Origin: Chlamydiae bacterium SM23_39
Lineage (GTDB): Bacteria > Chlamydiota > Chlamydiia > Chlamydiales > SM23-39
Direction of reading: 5' to 3'
Length of the DNA: 40,823 nucleotides
Assembly: GCA_001303765.1 (NCBI GenBank)
Contig: LJUH01000005.1
Location: forward strand, 1 to 40,823
The notes under the pieces are model-generated. The model made no database searches. It was given only the letters and a program-made list of their open reading frames with translations, and had not been told where the DNA came from. A program made the position numbers and the translations under genes. Of the stretch, positions 1-11,101 are shown one piece after another (the first letter of the stretch is position 1; each line of letters opens with the position of its first letter).

Positions 1-143
1 TTTTGGTTTAAAAACTTTTTTACAACAAAAGAGGTCTTTTTGCATTAAAAATTTTATTTAACTTTCAGAATTTTAAATTTTTAAACTTGAAACTCACGTT
101 AATTAAATTAAAATAAAATTATAAAAATTTTTAAAATAAAAAA
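1..143. other. rRNA operon 3' flank, no gene seen
   Basis: Downstream side of the minus-strand rRNA operon. It is extremely AT-rich and holds no convincing reading frame. On the minus strand a run of T follows the 5S terminal helix at once, which could end transcription. A short AAAAGAGGTCTTTT dyad near 29-42 is too small to call a terminator with confidence. Confidence 0.4.
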
Positions 144-257
144 ACTGGCAGCTACCTACTCTCCCATACTCTTGCGTATAGTACCATCGGCGATAGAGGG
201 CTTGACTTCTGAGTTCGAAATGGGCTCAGGTATTTCACCTCATCTATAACCACCAGC
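144..257 (-). rRNA. rrf: 5S ribosomal RNA
   Basis: Last gene of the minus-strand rRNA operon. Conserved 5S segments are visible on the minus strand, such as CCCATTTCGAACTCAGAAG and the GGGAGAGTAGGT block. The ends can pair into a terminal helix (CTGGTG near 251-256 with TGCCAG near 145-150). The length is about 114 nt, usual for bacterial 5S. Exact ends are estimated from the terminal helix and could be off by a few bases. A T-rich stretch follows the 3' end directly and may act as terminator. Confidence 0.93.
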
Positions 258-264
258 TAAAAAC

Positions 265-281
265 CTTAAAAAGAGGCGATG
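265..281 (-). other. 23S processing stem, 3' arm
   Basis: The plus-strand sequence CTTAAAAAGAGGCGATG here is perfectly complementary (17 of 17) to the segment at 3233-3249. The two arms bracket the 23S gene, so the precursor RNA can form a long stalk. Known role of such stalks: substrate for RNase III release of pre-23S. The pairing is seen directly; the cleavage is inferred. Confidence 0.8.
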
Positions 282-295
282 CTTAAAAAAATATT

Positions 296-3220
<2,925 letters not shown>

Positions 3221-3232
3221 ACTCTTTTCAAA

Positions 3233-3249
3233 CATCGCCTCTTTTTAAG
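3233..3249 (-). other. 23S processing stem, 5' arm
   Basis: Partner of the arm at 265-281. CATCGCCTCTTTTTAAG on the plus strand is its exact reverse complement over 17 bases. It lies a few bases upstream of the mature 23S 5' end, as expected for an RNase III processing stalk. Confidence 0.8.
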
Positions 3250-3307
3250 ATGCCTATTTCAAGATAACAATAAAGCTTTCTAGCTTCTTTATAAGCTTAA
3301 GCCTTTT

Positions 3308-3381
3308 TGCGGTTACCAAGATTTGAACTTGGGACTTCGACATTATCAGTGTCGCGCTCTAACCAACTGAGCTATAACCGC
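3308..3381 (-). tRNA. ileT: tRNA-Ile (anticodon GAT)
   Basis: A 74-nt cloverleaf on the minus strand. The acceptor arms GCGGTTA and TAACCGC pair perfectly and the discriminator base is A. The anticodon loop CTGATAA gives anticodon GAT (Ile). The TTCAAATC T-loop is intact. CCA is not encoded. It sits in the 16S-23S spacer, directly upstream of 23S in transcription order, and must be cut from the rRNA precursor. Confidence 0.96.
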
Positions 3382-3384
3382 ATT

Positions 3385-3457
3385 TGGAGGCTAGGAGAGT
3401 CGAACTCCTGACCTTCTGAATGCAAATCAGACGCTCTACCAACTAAGCTAAGCCCCC
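3385..3457 (-). tRNA. alaT: tRNA-Ala (anticodon TGC)
   Basis: A 73-nt cloverleaf on the minus strand in the 16S-23S spacer, only 3 bp from tRNA-Ile. The anticodon is TGC (Ala). The acceptor stem GGGGGCT pairs with AGCCTCC and includes a G3-U70 wobble pair, the known identity element of tRNA-Ala. The discriminator base is A and CCA is not encoded. In transcription order the operon is 16S, Ala, Ile, 23S, the reverse of the common Ile-Ala order. Confidence 0.96.
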
Positions 3458-3468
3458 TATAATTGACA

Positions 3469-3483
3469 AAAAGCATAACTTGT
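3469..3483 (-). other. 16S processing stem, 3' arm
   Basis: AAAAGCATAACTTGT on the plus strand pairs with ACAAGCTATGCTTTT at 5085-5099. Only one position is not Watson-Crick, and it can form a G-U pair in RNA. The two arms bracket 16S and can form the stalk cut by RNase III. Confidence 0.75.
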
Positions 3484-3506
3484 CCCAACCTAAGACATAA
3501 AGTCCT

Positions 3507-5064
<1,558 letters not shown>

Positions 5065-5084
5065 AAATAAAAAAAAATTTTTGC

Positions 5085-5099
5085 ACAAGCTATGCTTTT
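5085..5099 (-). other. 16S processing stem, 5' arm
   Basis: Partner of the arm at 3469-3483 (15 bp, one G-U pair). It lies about 20 bp upstream of mature 16S and partly overlaps the boxA-like element, so the same leader segment may serve antitermination and then processing. Confidence 0.75.
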
Positions 5100-5110
5100 G
5101 TCAAAAGAGC
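5098..5110 (-). promoter_or_regulatory. boxA-like antitermination element
   Basis: The minus strand reads GCTCTTTTGACAA, close to the rRNA boxA consensus (GCTCTTTAACAA type) with one extra base. It lies in the leader between the candidate promoter and 16S, the expected place. In other bacteria boxA RNA is bound by NusB-NusE; nusB is encoded at 8231-8650. Sequence match and position are seen; function is inferred. Confidence 0.5.
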
Positions 5111-5113
5111 TAT

Positions 5114-5133
5114 AATAACATCAAAATGTTATT
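5114..5133 (-). promoter_or_regulatory. rRNA leader hairpin (boxB-like position)
   Basis: Perfect 8-bp inverted repeat AATAACAT / ATGTTATT with a 4-base loop, directly upstream of boxA in the direction of transcription. A hairpin before boxA is the layout of nut-like sites in some rRNA leaders. It is not followed by a T run on the minus strand, so it is unlikely to be a terminator for the operon. Confidence 0.4.
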
Positions 5134-5157
5134 TTTCTCTAAAAGAGAATACCTTGA

Positions 5158-5186
5158 AGAATATATATAACTTTCTTTTTTGGCAA
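5158..5186 (-). promoter_or_regulatory. candidate rRNA promoter
   Basis: On the minus strand TTGCCA (5181-5186), a 17-base spacer and TATTCT (5158-5163) resemble a housekeeping sigma promoter. The predicted start is near 5151, giving a leader of about 85 nt with hairpin and boxA. In an AT-rich genome such matches arise by chance, so this is tentative. A TTGACA closer to 16S has no acceptable -10 box. Confidence 0.35.
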
Positions 5187-5208
5187 CTAAATATTTTGAA
5201 TTTTTTTA

Positions 5209-5706
5209 TTAATCTAAATGAAAAGATTTTATAAAAAATTTATGCTTCTCATCCATCCCATTCTTATAAGAGGTAAATAGACTATAAATATTATTTTTTG
5301 TAACAATAATTTTTGCTTTGCAGATGATCGATAAAAATAGGTCTTGAAAAATAACATCCAAAAACTTTTCATCTTTTTTTTCACAAAAAGAAAATTTAAC
5401 AATATTTACAAAAGGAAAATTTTTTAATCCTCTTAAAATATTAAAAAGAACTTTTTTTTCATCTTCATTATAATTTTCTGCAACTTGTAATACATAATCT
5501 ATCTCTCCTTCCGATGCTTTTATAAAAAGGCCTTTTTTATTTTTATCTTTTAAATTAAATTTCAAACAAACAGGATCATTTGGAAAATTAACAATAAACT
5601 TTTCATTACCATAAGTTTTAACAAACACATCCCATGAAAATTTATTTGCATCTCCACAAAAAACAAAACAATTAATTAACAATAAAAAAACTATTAAAAT
5701 TCTCAT
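5209..5706 (-). CDS. small secreted or envelope protein, unknown function
   Basis: A 165-residue protein I do not recognise. Residues 1-17 form a typical signal peptide: a basic start, then a long Leu/Ile/Phe stretch ending in FC. Cys17 could be lipidated, but Phe just before it is a poor lipobox, so export is more certain than lipidation. The mature part is mixed alpha/beta with several Cys. Its end, where a Tyr-Leu-Thr-type strand is followed by FIKSFHL, loosely resembles PsbP/DUF1795-like domains; this is weak. It is transcribed toward the rRNA operon and lies just upstream of the candidate rRNA promoter. It is divergent from the membrane protein at 5791. Confidence 0.7.
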   Translation of the reverse strand: MRILIVFLLLINCFVFCGDANKFSWDVFVKTYGNEKFIVNFPNDPVCLKFNLKDKNKKGLFIKASEGEIDYVLQVAENYNEDEKKVLFNILRGLKNFPFVNIVKFSFCEKKDEKFLDVIFQDLFLSIICKAKIIVTKNNIYSLFTSYKNGMDEKHKFFIKSFHLD

Positions 5707-5779
5707 TTCTAAAGAAAAAGTTTATCAAAAAAAAAATAATATGTCAAAAATAAATATGTTATGTTAAAAAAAAGATATT

Positions 5780-5785
5780 AGGAGG
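5780..5785 (+). promoter_or_regulatory. strong Shine-Dalgarno site
   Basis: AGGAGG, five bases before the ATG at 5791, fully complementary to the anti-SD of the 16S gene here. It fixes the start of the following membrane protein. Confidence 0.8.
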
Positions 5786-5790
5786 CAAAA

Positions 5791-6201
5791 ATGACAATAT
5801 CTATATTTCTTGGTAAAATTATTGGTTTATATCTTTTAATCACAAGTATAGCAATTCTCTTTAACTTAAAATTTTATAAAAAAGCTATAGATGAAGCTGT
5901 TAAAAGTCCAATGTTAATATTATTAGCATCAATTTTAACTCTAATACTAGGAATTATTTTGATAATATCTCATAACATATGGATTGTTAGTTGGCATTTA
6001 ATCATTACAATATTTGCATGGTTTGTGTTATTTAAAGGAGCATTTTTAATGATGTTTCCAAATGCTCTATCTAACTGCATTAAACATTACAAAACAAAAT
6101 ATAAAATAGATGTATTAGACTGGTTAAAATGGATCTGTATAATCAGTTTATTTGTTGGAATATACTTGATATATATTACATTTGTTTATGTAACAAAATA
6201 A
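5791..6201 (+). CDS. four-helix integral membrane protein, unknown function
   Basis: A 136-residue protein with four hydrophobic segments (about residues 5-25, 40-60, 67-90, 112-134), short loops and basic residues between segments 1 and 2 and around 97-105. The pattern, including SHNIWIVSW and a following LFKGAF turn, resembles a family of small uncharacterised inner-membrane proteins that I recall from Legionella and environmental chlamydiae; I do not know a function. The start is fixed by a perfect Shine-Dalgarno. The end overlaps the end of folC on the other strand by 26 bp, and a strong hairpin follows the stop. Confidence 0.8.
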   Translation: MTISIFLGKIIGLYLLITSIAILFNLKFYKKAIDEAVKSPMLILLASILTLILGIILIISHNIWIVSWHLIITIFAWFVLFKGAFLMMFPNALSNCIKHYKTKYKIDVLDWLKWICIISLFVGIYLIYITFVYVTK

Positions 6202-7387
6202 AATTCTTTTCTCCACCTAATAGGTGGAGAATATCTTTCATAATAAAAAAACTCCCACATATCAATAAGATTTCTTTATTTTTGCATCCCAACTTGATAG
6301 CTTTATTTAATGTATTCTCAGTATTATCCTCATACGAAACTTTATAAATCTTTTCTTCTAAAAAAATAGATAAAAGAGTTTTTTTTGAAATTAATCTTTC
6401 ATTCTTACCATCTATAAGATGGATGTAAACTGCATAAAAAGCAATAATTTTTATACAACTCTTTATATCTTTATTTTTAGATATTCCAAAAACTACTCTT
6501 ATTGGATAATTTGGATAAAAAAATTTAATACTTTTAAAAAGATTTAAAAAACCATCTGGATTATGAGCAACATCCAAGATAATTTTTTTAGGAATCTTTT
6601 TTAAATTTTTCAAAGATTTAATAACTTCAAACCGGCATTTAGGTCGATATAATAATCCCCTATTTATAGCATTATCAGACAAAAAAAACTTTTTCTTTAA
6701 AACTTCTAATCCCTTTTTAGCAATTTCTTGATTTTGTAAATCAAAAAAACCTTCAATATTTTGCACTTTATATATTTTAGCATCTTTCTGTTTAGCTTTT
6801 CTAAAAACAGACTTATAATTAGCTTTAGGTCCTATAATTAATGGAACATTTTTTTTAATAATTCCAGCTTTTTCAAAAGCTATCTTTTCTAAAGATCTTC
6901 CTAATATATTCTCATGATCAAAACTGATAGATGTAATTATTGAAAGTTCTGGAGTTATAATATTAGTAGCATCCTTTCTACCTCCCAACCCAACCTCTAT
7001 TACTGCAAAATCCACCTGTTTATCACAAAAATAACAAAATGCTAAAAGTGTAGTTATCTCAAAAAAAGTCAATCTATTTTCAGAAATTTTGAATATCTTA
7101 TTTAAAAAATATTCCATCTCTTTCTTTTTAATTTTTACATTATTGATAGTTATTCTTTCTCTAAAAAAAATTATATGTGGAGAAGTAAAAAGGCCTACTT
7201 TATAACCGGATAATCTCAGACTATTAGCTATTTTAAAGGAGACAGAACCCTTTCCATTTGTCCCAGCTACATGAATGCTTTTAAATTTTTTACTAGGACT
7301 ATTCAAAGCTTTATCTATCTCTTTTATATTCTTTACACTCTGTTTTACATTAGAAAATTCTTTTCTAGAAATAAGTTTTTTATACAT
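6176..7387 (-). CDS. folC: folylpolyglutamate / dihydrofolate synthase
   Basis: FolC ligase of folate metabolism (cytosol): adds glutamate to folates and, in bifunctional members, to dihydropteroate. The Mur-ligase-type ATP loop HVAGTNGKGS is near residues 39-48. EVGLGGRKDATN and SFDHENILG follow, and the C-terminal domain starts around DVAHNPDG. Length (about 403) is normal. Two in-frame ATGs, at 7396 and 7387, both overlap the murB stop; I chose 7387 (8-bp overlap), but 7396 is possible. It is the last gene of a nusB-murB-folC overlapping cluster. Its last codons contain a 10-bp-arm hairpin that also lies just past the convergent gene's stop. Confidence 0.93.
   Translation of the reverse strand: MYKKLISRKEFSNVKQSVKNIKEIDKALNSPSKKFKSIHVAGTNGKGSVSFKIANSLRLSGYKVGLFTSPHIIFFRERITINNVKIKKKEMEYFLNKIFKISENRLTFFEITTLLAFCYFCDKQVDFAVIEVGLGGRKDATNIITPELSIITSISFDHENILGRSLEKIAFEKAGIIKKNVPLIIGPKANYKSVFRKAKQKDAKIYKVQNIEGFFDLQNQEIAKKGLEVLKKKFFLSDNAINRGLLYRPKCRFEVIKSLKNLKKIPKKIILDVAHNPDGFLNLFKSIKFFYPNYPIRVVFGISKNKDIKSCIKIIAFYAVYIHLIDGKNERLISKKTLLSIFLEEKIYKVSYEDNTENTLNKAIKLGCKNKEILLICGSFFIMKDILHLLGGEKNFILLHKQM
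6209..6231. terminator. hairpin between convergent genes, inside folC 3' end
   Basis: Perfect inverted repeat TTCTCCACCT / AGGTGGAGAA with loop AAT. It begins 8 bp after the stop of the plus-strand membrane protein and lies within the last codons of folC. Neither side has a clean T run (TATCTTTCA on plus; AAGAATTTTATTTTG on minus), so it is a possible bidirectional terminator or 3' stabiliser rather than a textbook terminator. It is unusually GC-rich for this genome. Confidence 0.5.
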
Positions 7388-8234
7388 AGGGTACATAAAT
7401 AATCTCTTTTTCTAATTCTACTTCATATTTTTTTTTAACCTCTTCAACTATTAGAGATATAAGATCTAAAACATCTTTTGAACTAGCATTATTACTATTT
7501 ACAATAAAATTAGCATGAACATTAGAGATCTTAGCATCCCCTATTATTTTACCTTTAAGACCACATCCCTCTATTAATTTTGCTGCTATATTATTTTTAG
7601 GATTTTTAAAAACACAACCTGCACTCTTTTCGTAAATAGGTTGCATCTTTTTCTTTTTTTCTAAAAACTTGTTTAATCTTTTTTCTACCTTAAAAGAGTT
7701 TTTAAATAAAAAAACCAAAGAAATAATAGCTCCTCTTTTTTTTTTAATAGAACAATATCTATACCCAAAAAAAAGATCTTTTTTTTTAAAAATCTCTATT
7801 TTGCCATCTATCGTTAAAAATCTAATTTCTTCTAAATAAGAAGAAATCTCCATATTATTAGAAGAAGCATTCATATATACTGCTCCCCCAACAGTTGCTG
7901 GTATCCCCCCTGCAAACTCTAATCCAGAAAGATTTTTTTTAGAAACCATCCTGCTTAATTTTTGAAGAGAAAATCCAGAACCTACTTCAACTCTGTTTTT
8001 ATCAATTCTTAAAAAATCTATTTCATTTTTTATAATTAATCCAAAAAATCCTTTGTCATCAAAAACAATATTTGATCCTTTACCTAAAACAAAAAAAGGG
8101 ATTTTTTTTTTATTTGAAAAATCAAAGGCTCTTCTCATATCATCTTCATTTTTTACTTTGGTAAAATATCTACTTTTACCCCCAATTCCAATAGTTGAAA
8201 AATTACTTAAAGAAAAATCTTCTAAAACTCTCAT
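7380..8234 (-). CDS. murB: UDP-N-acetylenolpyruvoylglucosamine reductase
   Basis: MurB, the FAD enzyme that reduces UDP-GlcNAc-enolpyruvate to UDP-MurNAc with NADPH in peptidoglycan precursor synthesis (cytosol). Visible features: STIGIGGKS near residues 13-21, the FAD-binding GKGSNI (51-56), the GLEFAGGIPATVGGAVYMNA block (104-123), and KSAGCVFKNP (203-212), where Cys207 takes the place of the usual catalytic Ser. Length 284 suits a type II MurB. The ATG at 8234 overlaps the nusB stop in an ATGA, and its 3' end overlaps folC, so translation is probably coupled. nusB beside murB is, from memory, also the chlamydial order. Confidence 0.96.
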   Translation of the reverse strand: MRVLEDFSLSNFSTIGIGGKSRYFTKVKNEDDMRRAFDFSNKKKIPFFVLGKGSNIVFDDKGFFGLIIKNEIDFLRIDKNRVEVGSGFSLQKLSRMVSKKNLSGLEFAGGIPATVGGAVYMNASSNNMEISSYLEEIRFLTIDGKIEIFKKKDLFFGYRYCSIKKKRGAIISLVFLFKNSFKVEKRLNKFLEKKKKMQPIYEKSAGCVFKNPKNNIAAKLIEGCGLKGKIIGDAKISNVHANFIVNSNNASSKDVLDLISLIVEEVKKKYEVELEKEIIYVPYV

Positions 8235-8650
8235 AGTTCTTTAAAATTTTTAAAAATATTATCTAAAATAGCATTTACAAATTTAGCGCTATCTCTAGTC
8301 CCAAATTTTCTACACAACCTAATAGCCTCAGAAATAGCTACCTTATTAGGAATATCTTGATCAAAAAATATTTCAAAAACTCCTAATCTTAAAATATTGA
8401 GTTCCACTTTTGATATTCTATTTATATTGTAATTTAAAGAAAATTTTTTAATAATTTCATCCATCTCTTCCATTTTTTTTAAAATATTTAAACTGTAAAG
8501 ATATGCTTCTCTTATATTTTTTTTACTAGCTTTCAACATTTTCATCATATTTTCTATATACTCTTTCTCTTCCATTTTAAAAAAATGGTGAGCAAATAAA
8601 ATTTGAAAGACTATTTCTCTAAATTTTCTCTTAGGAATCATAAGAATCAT
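8231..8650 (-). CDS. nusB: transcription antitermination protein NusB
   Basis: A 139-residue all-helical protein. It starts with the family hallmark RKFREIVFQILFAHHF and ends with the conserved PNKVAISEAIRLCRKFG...SAKFVNAILDNI region. NusB binds boxA RNA with ribosomal protein S10 and keeps RNA polymerase on rRNA operons; a boxA-like site exists in the rRNA leader at 5098-5110. Its stop overlaps the murB start by 4 bp. The ATG at 8641 (second Met) is an alternative start. No clear Shine-Dalgarno is visible for either. Confidence 0.95.
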   Translation of the reverse strand: MILMIPKRKFREIVFQILFAHHFFKMEEKEYIENMMKMLKASKKNIREAYLYSLNILKKMEEMDEIIKKFSLNYNINRISKVELNILRLGVFEIFFDQDIPNKVAISEAIRLCRKFGTRDSAKFVNAILDNIFKNFKEL

Positions 8651-8724
8651 ATTATCATATTTTATTATCTGTTTTCTTGCAAAATCTTTAAAAAAATGTT
8701 ACTTTGAAAAAAAATATTTTAAAT

Positions 8725-9303
8725 ATGTTAGGAATATTTTTAGATGTAGAGACAAATGGAATAAATCCTTTTATTCATAAAATCATTGAGATAGCTTTTA
8801 AAATAATAGATCTATCTGATGGAAGTGAATTTTATAGATATGCAGCTTACGTGTTAATCCCTAAAAAAATATGGAAAAAAAGCAGTCCTGAAAGTCTAGA
8901 GGTAAATGGAATAACATATGGAAAACTCTTATTAAAAGGGAAAAAAGAAAAAATTATCAAAAGAGAGATAATAGATACTTTTAAAAAATTTTATATAAAT
9001 AGAAAAAATTCCATTTTTATCTGTCAAAATCCCTCTTTTGACAGAATCTTTTTCTCCAAGATAATAGATCCTCAAATACAAGAAAAATTTTTATGGCCCT
9101 ATCACTGGTTAGATTTTGCCTCAATGTATTTTGCTTTACTAATAAAAAAAACCAATACCATAGAGGATAAAATATATATTTCTAAGGATAAAATAGCAGA
9201 AGAATTATCTCTACCTAAAGAAAAGAAACCGCATCGTGCTTTAAATGGAGTTAACCATCTTTTACTCTGTTATGAAAAATTAATAGGATTTCCAAAAAAA
9301 TAG
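8725..9303 (+). CDS. DnaQ-like 3'-5' exonuclease family protein
   Basis: A 192-residue protein of the DEDDh exonuclease superfamily, which removes nucleotides from DNA or RNA 3' ends with two metal ions. Exo I motif FLDVETNG is at the very N-terminus (Asp and Glu ligands), followed by an Exo II-like CQNPSFDRIFF. The third motif reads PHRALNGVNHLL: the His is present, but the usual H-x4-D Asp is replaced by Gly, with Asn two residues on. The family in Chlamydiota/Legionella may use a variant motif, or activity may be altered. The frame is open from a TTG at 8704; I prefer the ATG at 8725 because it puts Exo I at the normal distance. It is divergent from nusB. Confidence 0.8.
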   Translation: MLGIFLDVETNGINPFIHKIIEIAFKIIDLSDGSEFYRYAAYVLIPKKIWKKSSPESLEVNGITYGKLLLKGKKEKIIKREIIDTFKKFYINRKNSIFICQNPSFDRIFFSKIIDPQIQEKFLWPYHWLDFASMYFALLIKKTNTIEDKIYISKDKIAEELSLPKEKKPHRALNGVNHLLLCYEKLIGFPKK

Positions 9304-9317
9304 TTTTATTTCTATTC

Positions 9318-10139
9318 TTATTGTGTAAGGTTACAATACTTTTGTCTAATAAAATCAATAATTGGCTTGATTTCTACCCATAATTCAAGATCGTTTTCTT
9401 CCTCAAGAGAATCTAAGCTCTTCCCTTCCTCAAGAGAATCTAAGCTCTTCCCTTCCTCAAGAGAAAATAAGCTCTTCCAACTTCCGCACAATTTTATTTT
9501 ATCTTTTTCTTCAAATAACTCATCTAAAGACTTATTTATATCTTCTTTACCAATTTTAAATATATTATTTCTATTTCTACAAAATTCCAAGAACTTACTC
9601 CTAAATATCTCAAAAAATTCTATCTCATTTTTTTCTGCATCTAAAAAAGAAAGAATTATTATTAAGTTATTCCAATTTTTTAAATGAAAAATTTTATCTA
9701 TATCAATGCTCTTGTTATTAATTCCGTCCAATGCTACAGCGTGATATAAATCATCACCAATTTTTTTCTTTATTTCTTCATTCTCACTTAAAAAACCCCA
9801 TTTTTGATCTTTTTCTTTTCTAGTTTTTCTTAGTATATTCTTTTTTAATAAAAGCAAAGTACCTAAAAAAGCACACCCTAAAACTCCTAAGGCAATTAAT
9901 AAAATTCTTAAATGATTTTTAGTTAAAATATTTTTAAAAAACTGAAAATTAAAAGAAACATTTTCTACCACAAGAAATCCTAACATAACCATCCCTATCA
10001 ATCCTATTGAAGTAATTATTCCCGAATAAAATAAAACCTTTACAATTTTTTGAGATAAAGAATCAGTTTCTTTATTTATGTAAGAGATAGAAAAAGATAT
10101 TTTTGGATTTATTTCAATTTCTTCAGTTCTTACAGACAT
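9318..10139 (-). CDS. candidate inclusion membrane (Inc-type) protein
   Basis: A 273-residue protein I cannot assign to an enzyme family. It has a short polar N-terminus, two hydrophobic segments (about 34-58 and 78-98) separated by about 20 residues, then a long charged cytosolic-type tail. This two-lobed N-terminal hydrophobic domain is the hallmark used to predict chlamydial Inc proteins, which are type III secreted and inserted in the inclusion membrane. The tail carries a 9-residue repeat, SLEEGKSLD, about three times (near 227-253), encoded by 27-bp tandem repeats. The gene stands alone, divergent from cdaA. The Inc call is inference; an ordinary inner-membrane protein is the alternative. 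Confidence 0.65.
   Translation of the reverse strand: MSVRTEEIEINPKISFSISYINKETDSLSQKIVKVLFYSGIITSIGLIGMVMLGFLVVENVSFNFQFFKNILTKNHLRILLIALGVLGCAFLGTLLLLKKNILRKTRKEKDQKWGFLSENEEIKKKIGDDLYHAVALDGINNKSIDIDKIFHLKNWNNLIIILSFLDAEKNEIEFFEIFRSKFLEFCRNRNNIFKIGKEDINKSLDELFEEKDKIKLCGSWKSLFSLEEGKSLDSLEEGKSLDSLEEENDLELWVEIKPIIDFIRQKYCNLTQ
9399..9478 (-). repeat. 27-bp tandem repeat, three copies
   Basis: Two exact 27-bp units (9399-9425, 9426-9452) and a third diverged one (9453-9478) inside the candidate Inc gene. The unit is a multiple of three, so copy-number change keeps the frame and adds or removes nine acidic residues (SLEEGKSLD). Confidence 0.9.
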
Positions 10140-10214
10140 AATTGAATTATATCAATATTTTAAATATATTTAAACTAAAAATTTCATCAATCAAAAATTT
10201 TTTTTAAATAAAGA

Positions 10215-10243
10215 TTGCAAAAAGTTGTATAAACCTATAAAAT
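10215..10243 (+). promoter_or_regulatory. candidate promoter for cdaA operon
   Basis: TTGCAA (10215-10220), a 17-base spacer and TAAAAT (10238-10243), about 60 bp before the cdaA ATG. Fits a housekeeping sigma consensus. Tentative in such AT-rich DNA. Confidence 0.45.
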
Positions 10244-10303
10244 AAACTAAGAAGAGAGAAGAAACAGAATACTTTATCTCTTTAATTTTAAATTAGATGC
10301 GTT

Positions 10304-11101
10304 ATGATTTTTTTTTATTCTACATTACCATTCATTGAAATATTTATTATAACTATAATATTAAATTATATCCTCTCCTTCGTCTGGAATACTAAATCTA
10401 TGGATCTAGTATGGGGATTTTTAGCTTTTTTACTATTAGTAGCTATTTCTGGTTTTTTTTATCTTCCAGTATTGCATAAGATCATGTTACTTTTAGGAAA
10501 TGCTGCTGTTATTGCTTTCATCATAATCTTTCAACCAGAACTTAGAATGGCCCTTTCTAAATTAAGCTTAAAAGGAAAAAGAGTTAAAGAGATCACAGAA
10601 TTTGACAAATTTCTAAATCAACTAACAAATTCAACATATAAACTCGCTGATAAAAGAATAGGAGCTTTAATAGTATTAGAAAATGAAGATTCATTACAAG
10701 AATATGCTCAAAAAGCTGTTATTTTAGAAGCTAATTTCTCCTCAGAACTATTAGAGACAATCTTTGCCATCACTACCCCTCTTCATGATGGAGCAGTGAT
10801 TATAAGAGATAGAACAATACTTGCTGCTGCAGTTATTTTACCTTTAGCAGAAGACACTAAAGAGATTTCTAAAGCTATGGGAACAAGACATAGAGCTGGG
10901 TTAGGATTGAGCTATGTAACAGATGCTTTAATAATAGTTATTTCTGAAGAAACAGGAAAAGTATCAATTGCAAGAGATGGCATAATGACAAGAGGAGTAA
11001 AGAGCGATAGATTTAAAGGAATAATAAAAAGCATATTTAATCCTCCTAGTAAAACTTCTTTAAAAGAAAAATTCAAAATTAAGGAATGGATAAAAAAATG
11101 A
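10304..11101 (+). CDS. cdaA: diadenylate cyclase (c-di-AMP synthase)
   Basis: Membrane-anchored CdaA/DacA (YbbP). It joins two ATP into cyclic di-AMP. Three N-terminal hydrophobic segments (about 7-27, 34-54, 58-78) precede the DAC domain with its two signatures, LHDGAVII (DGA at 162-164) and GTRHRAG (RHR at 195-197). The length of 265 is typical. It is followed by ybbR with a 4-bp ATGA overlap, the usual cyclase-regulator pair. Chlamydiae use c-di-AMP, and released c-di-AMP is sensed by host STING (known for Chlamydia trachomatis). Confidence 0.95.
   Translation: MIFFYSTLPFIEIFIITIILNYILSFVWNTKSMDLVWGFLAFLLLVAISGFFYLPVLHKIMLLLGNAAVIAFIIIFQPELRMALSKLSLKGKRVKEITEFDKFLNQLTNSTYKLADKRIGALIVLENEDSLQEYAQKAVILEANFSSELLETIFAITTPLHDGAVIIRDRTILAAAVILPLAEDTKEISKAMGTRHRAGLGLSYVTDALIIVISEETGKVSIARDGIMTRGVKSDRFKGIIKSIFNPPSKTSLKEKFKIKEWIKK

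Noticed and set aside
5076-5104. TTGACA with 17-bp spacer as the main rRNA promoter
   Set aside because: The -10 position reads AAAATT and the TTGACA is part of the boxA-like element and the 16S processing stem.
9399-9478. Possible CRISPR array
   Set aside because: The 27-bp units are directly adjacent with no spacers and lie in frame in a coding sequence.
9367-9687. Plus-strand frame rich in SSRESKLFP repeats
   Set aside because: It is the antisense reading of the 27-bp repeats in the candidate Inc gene, not a second gene.
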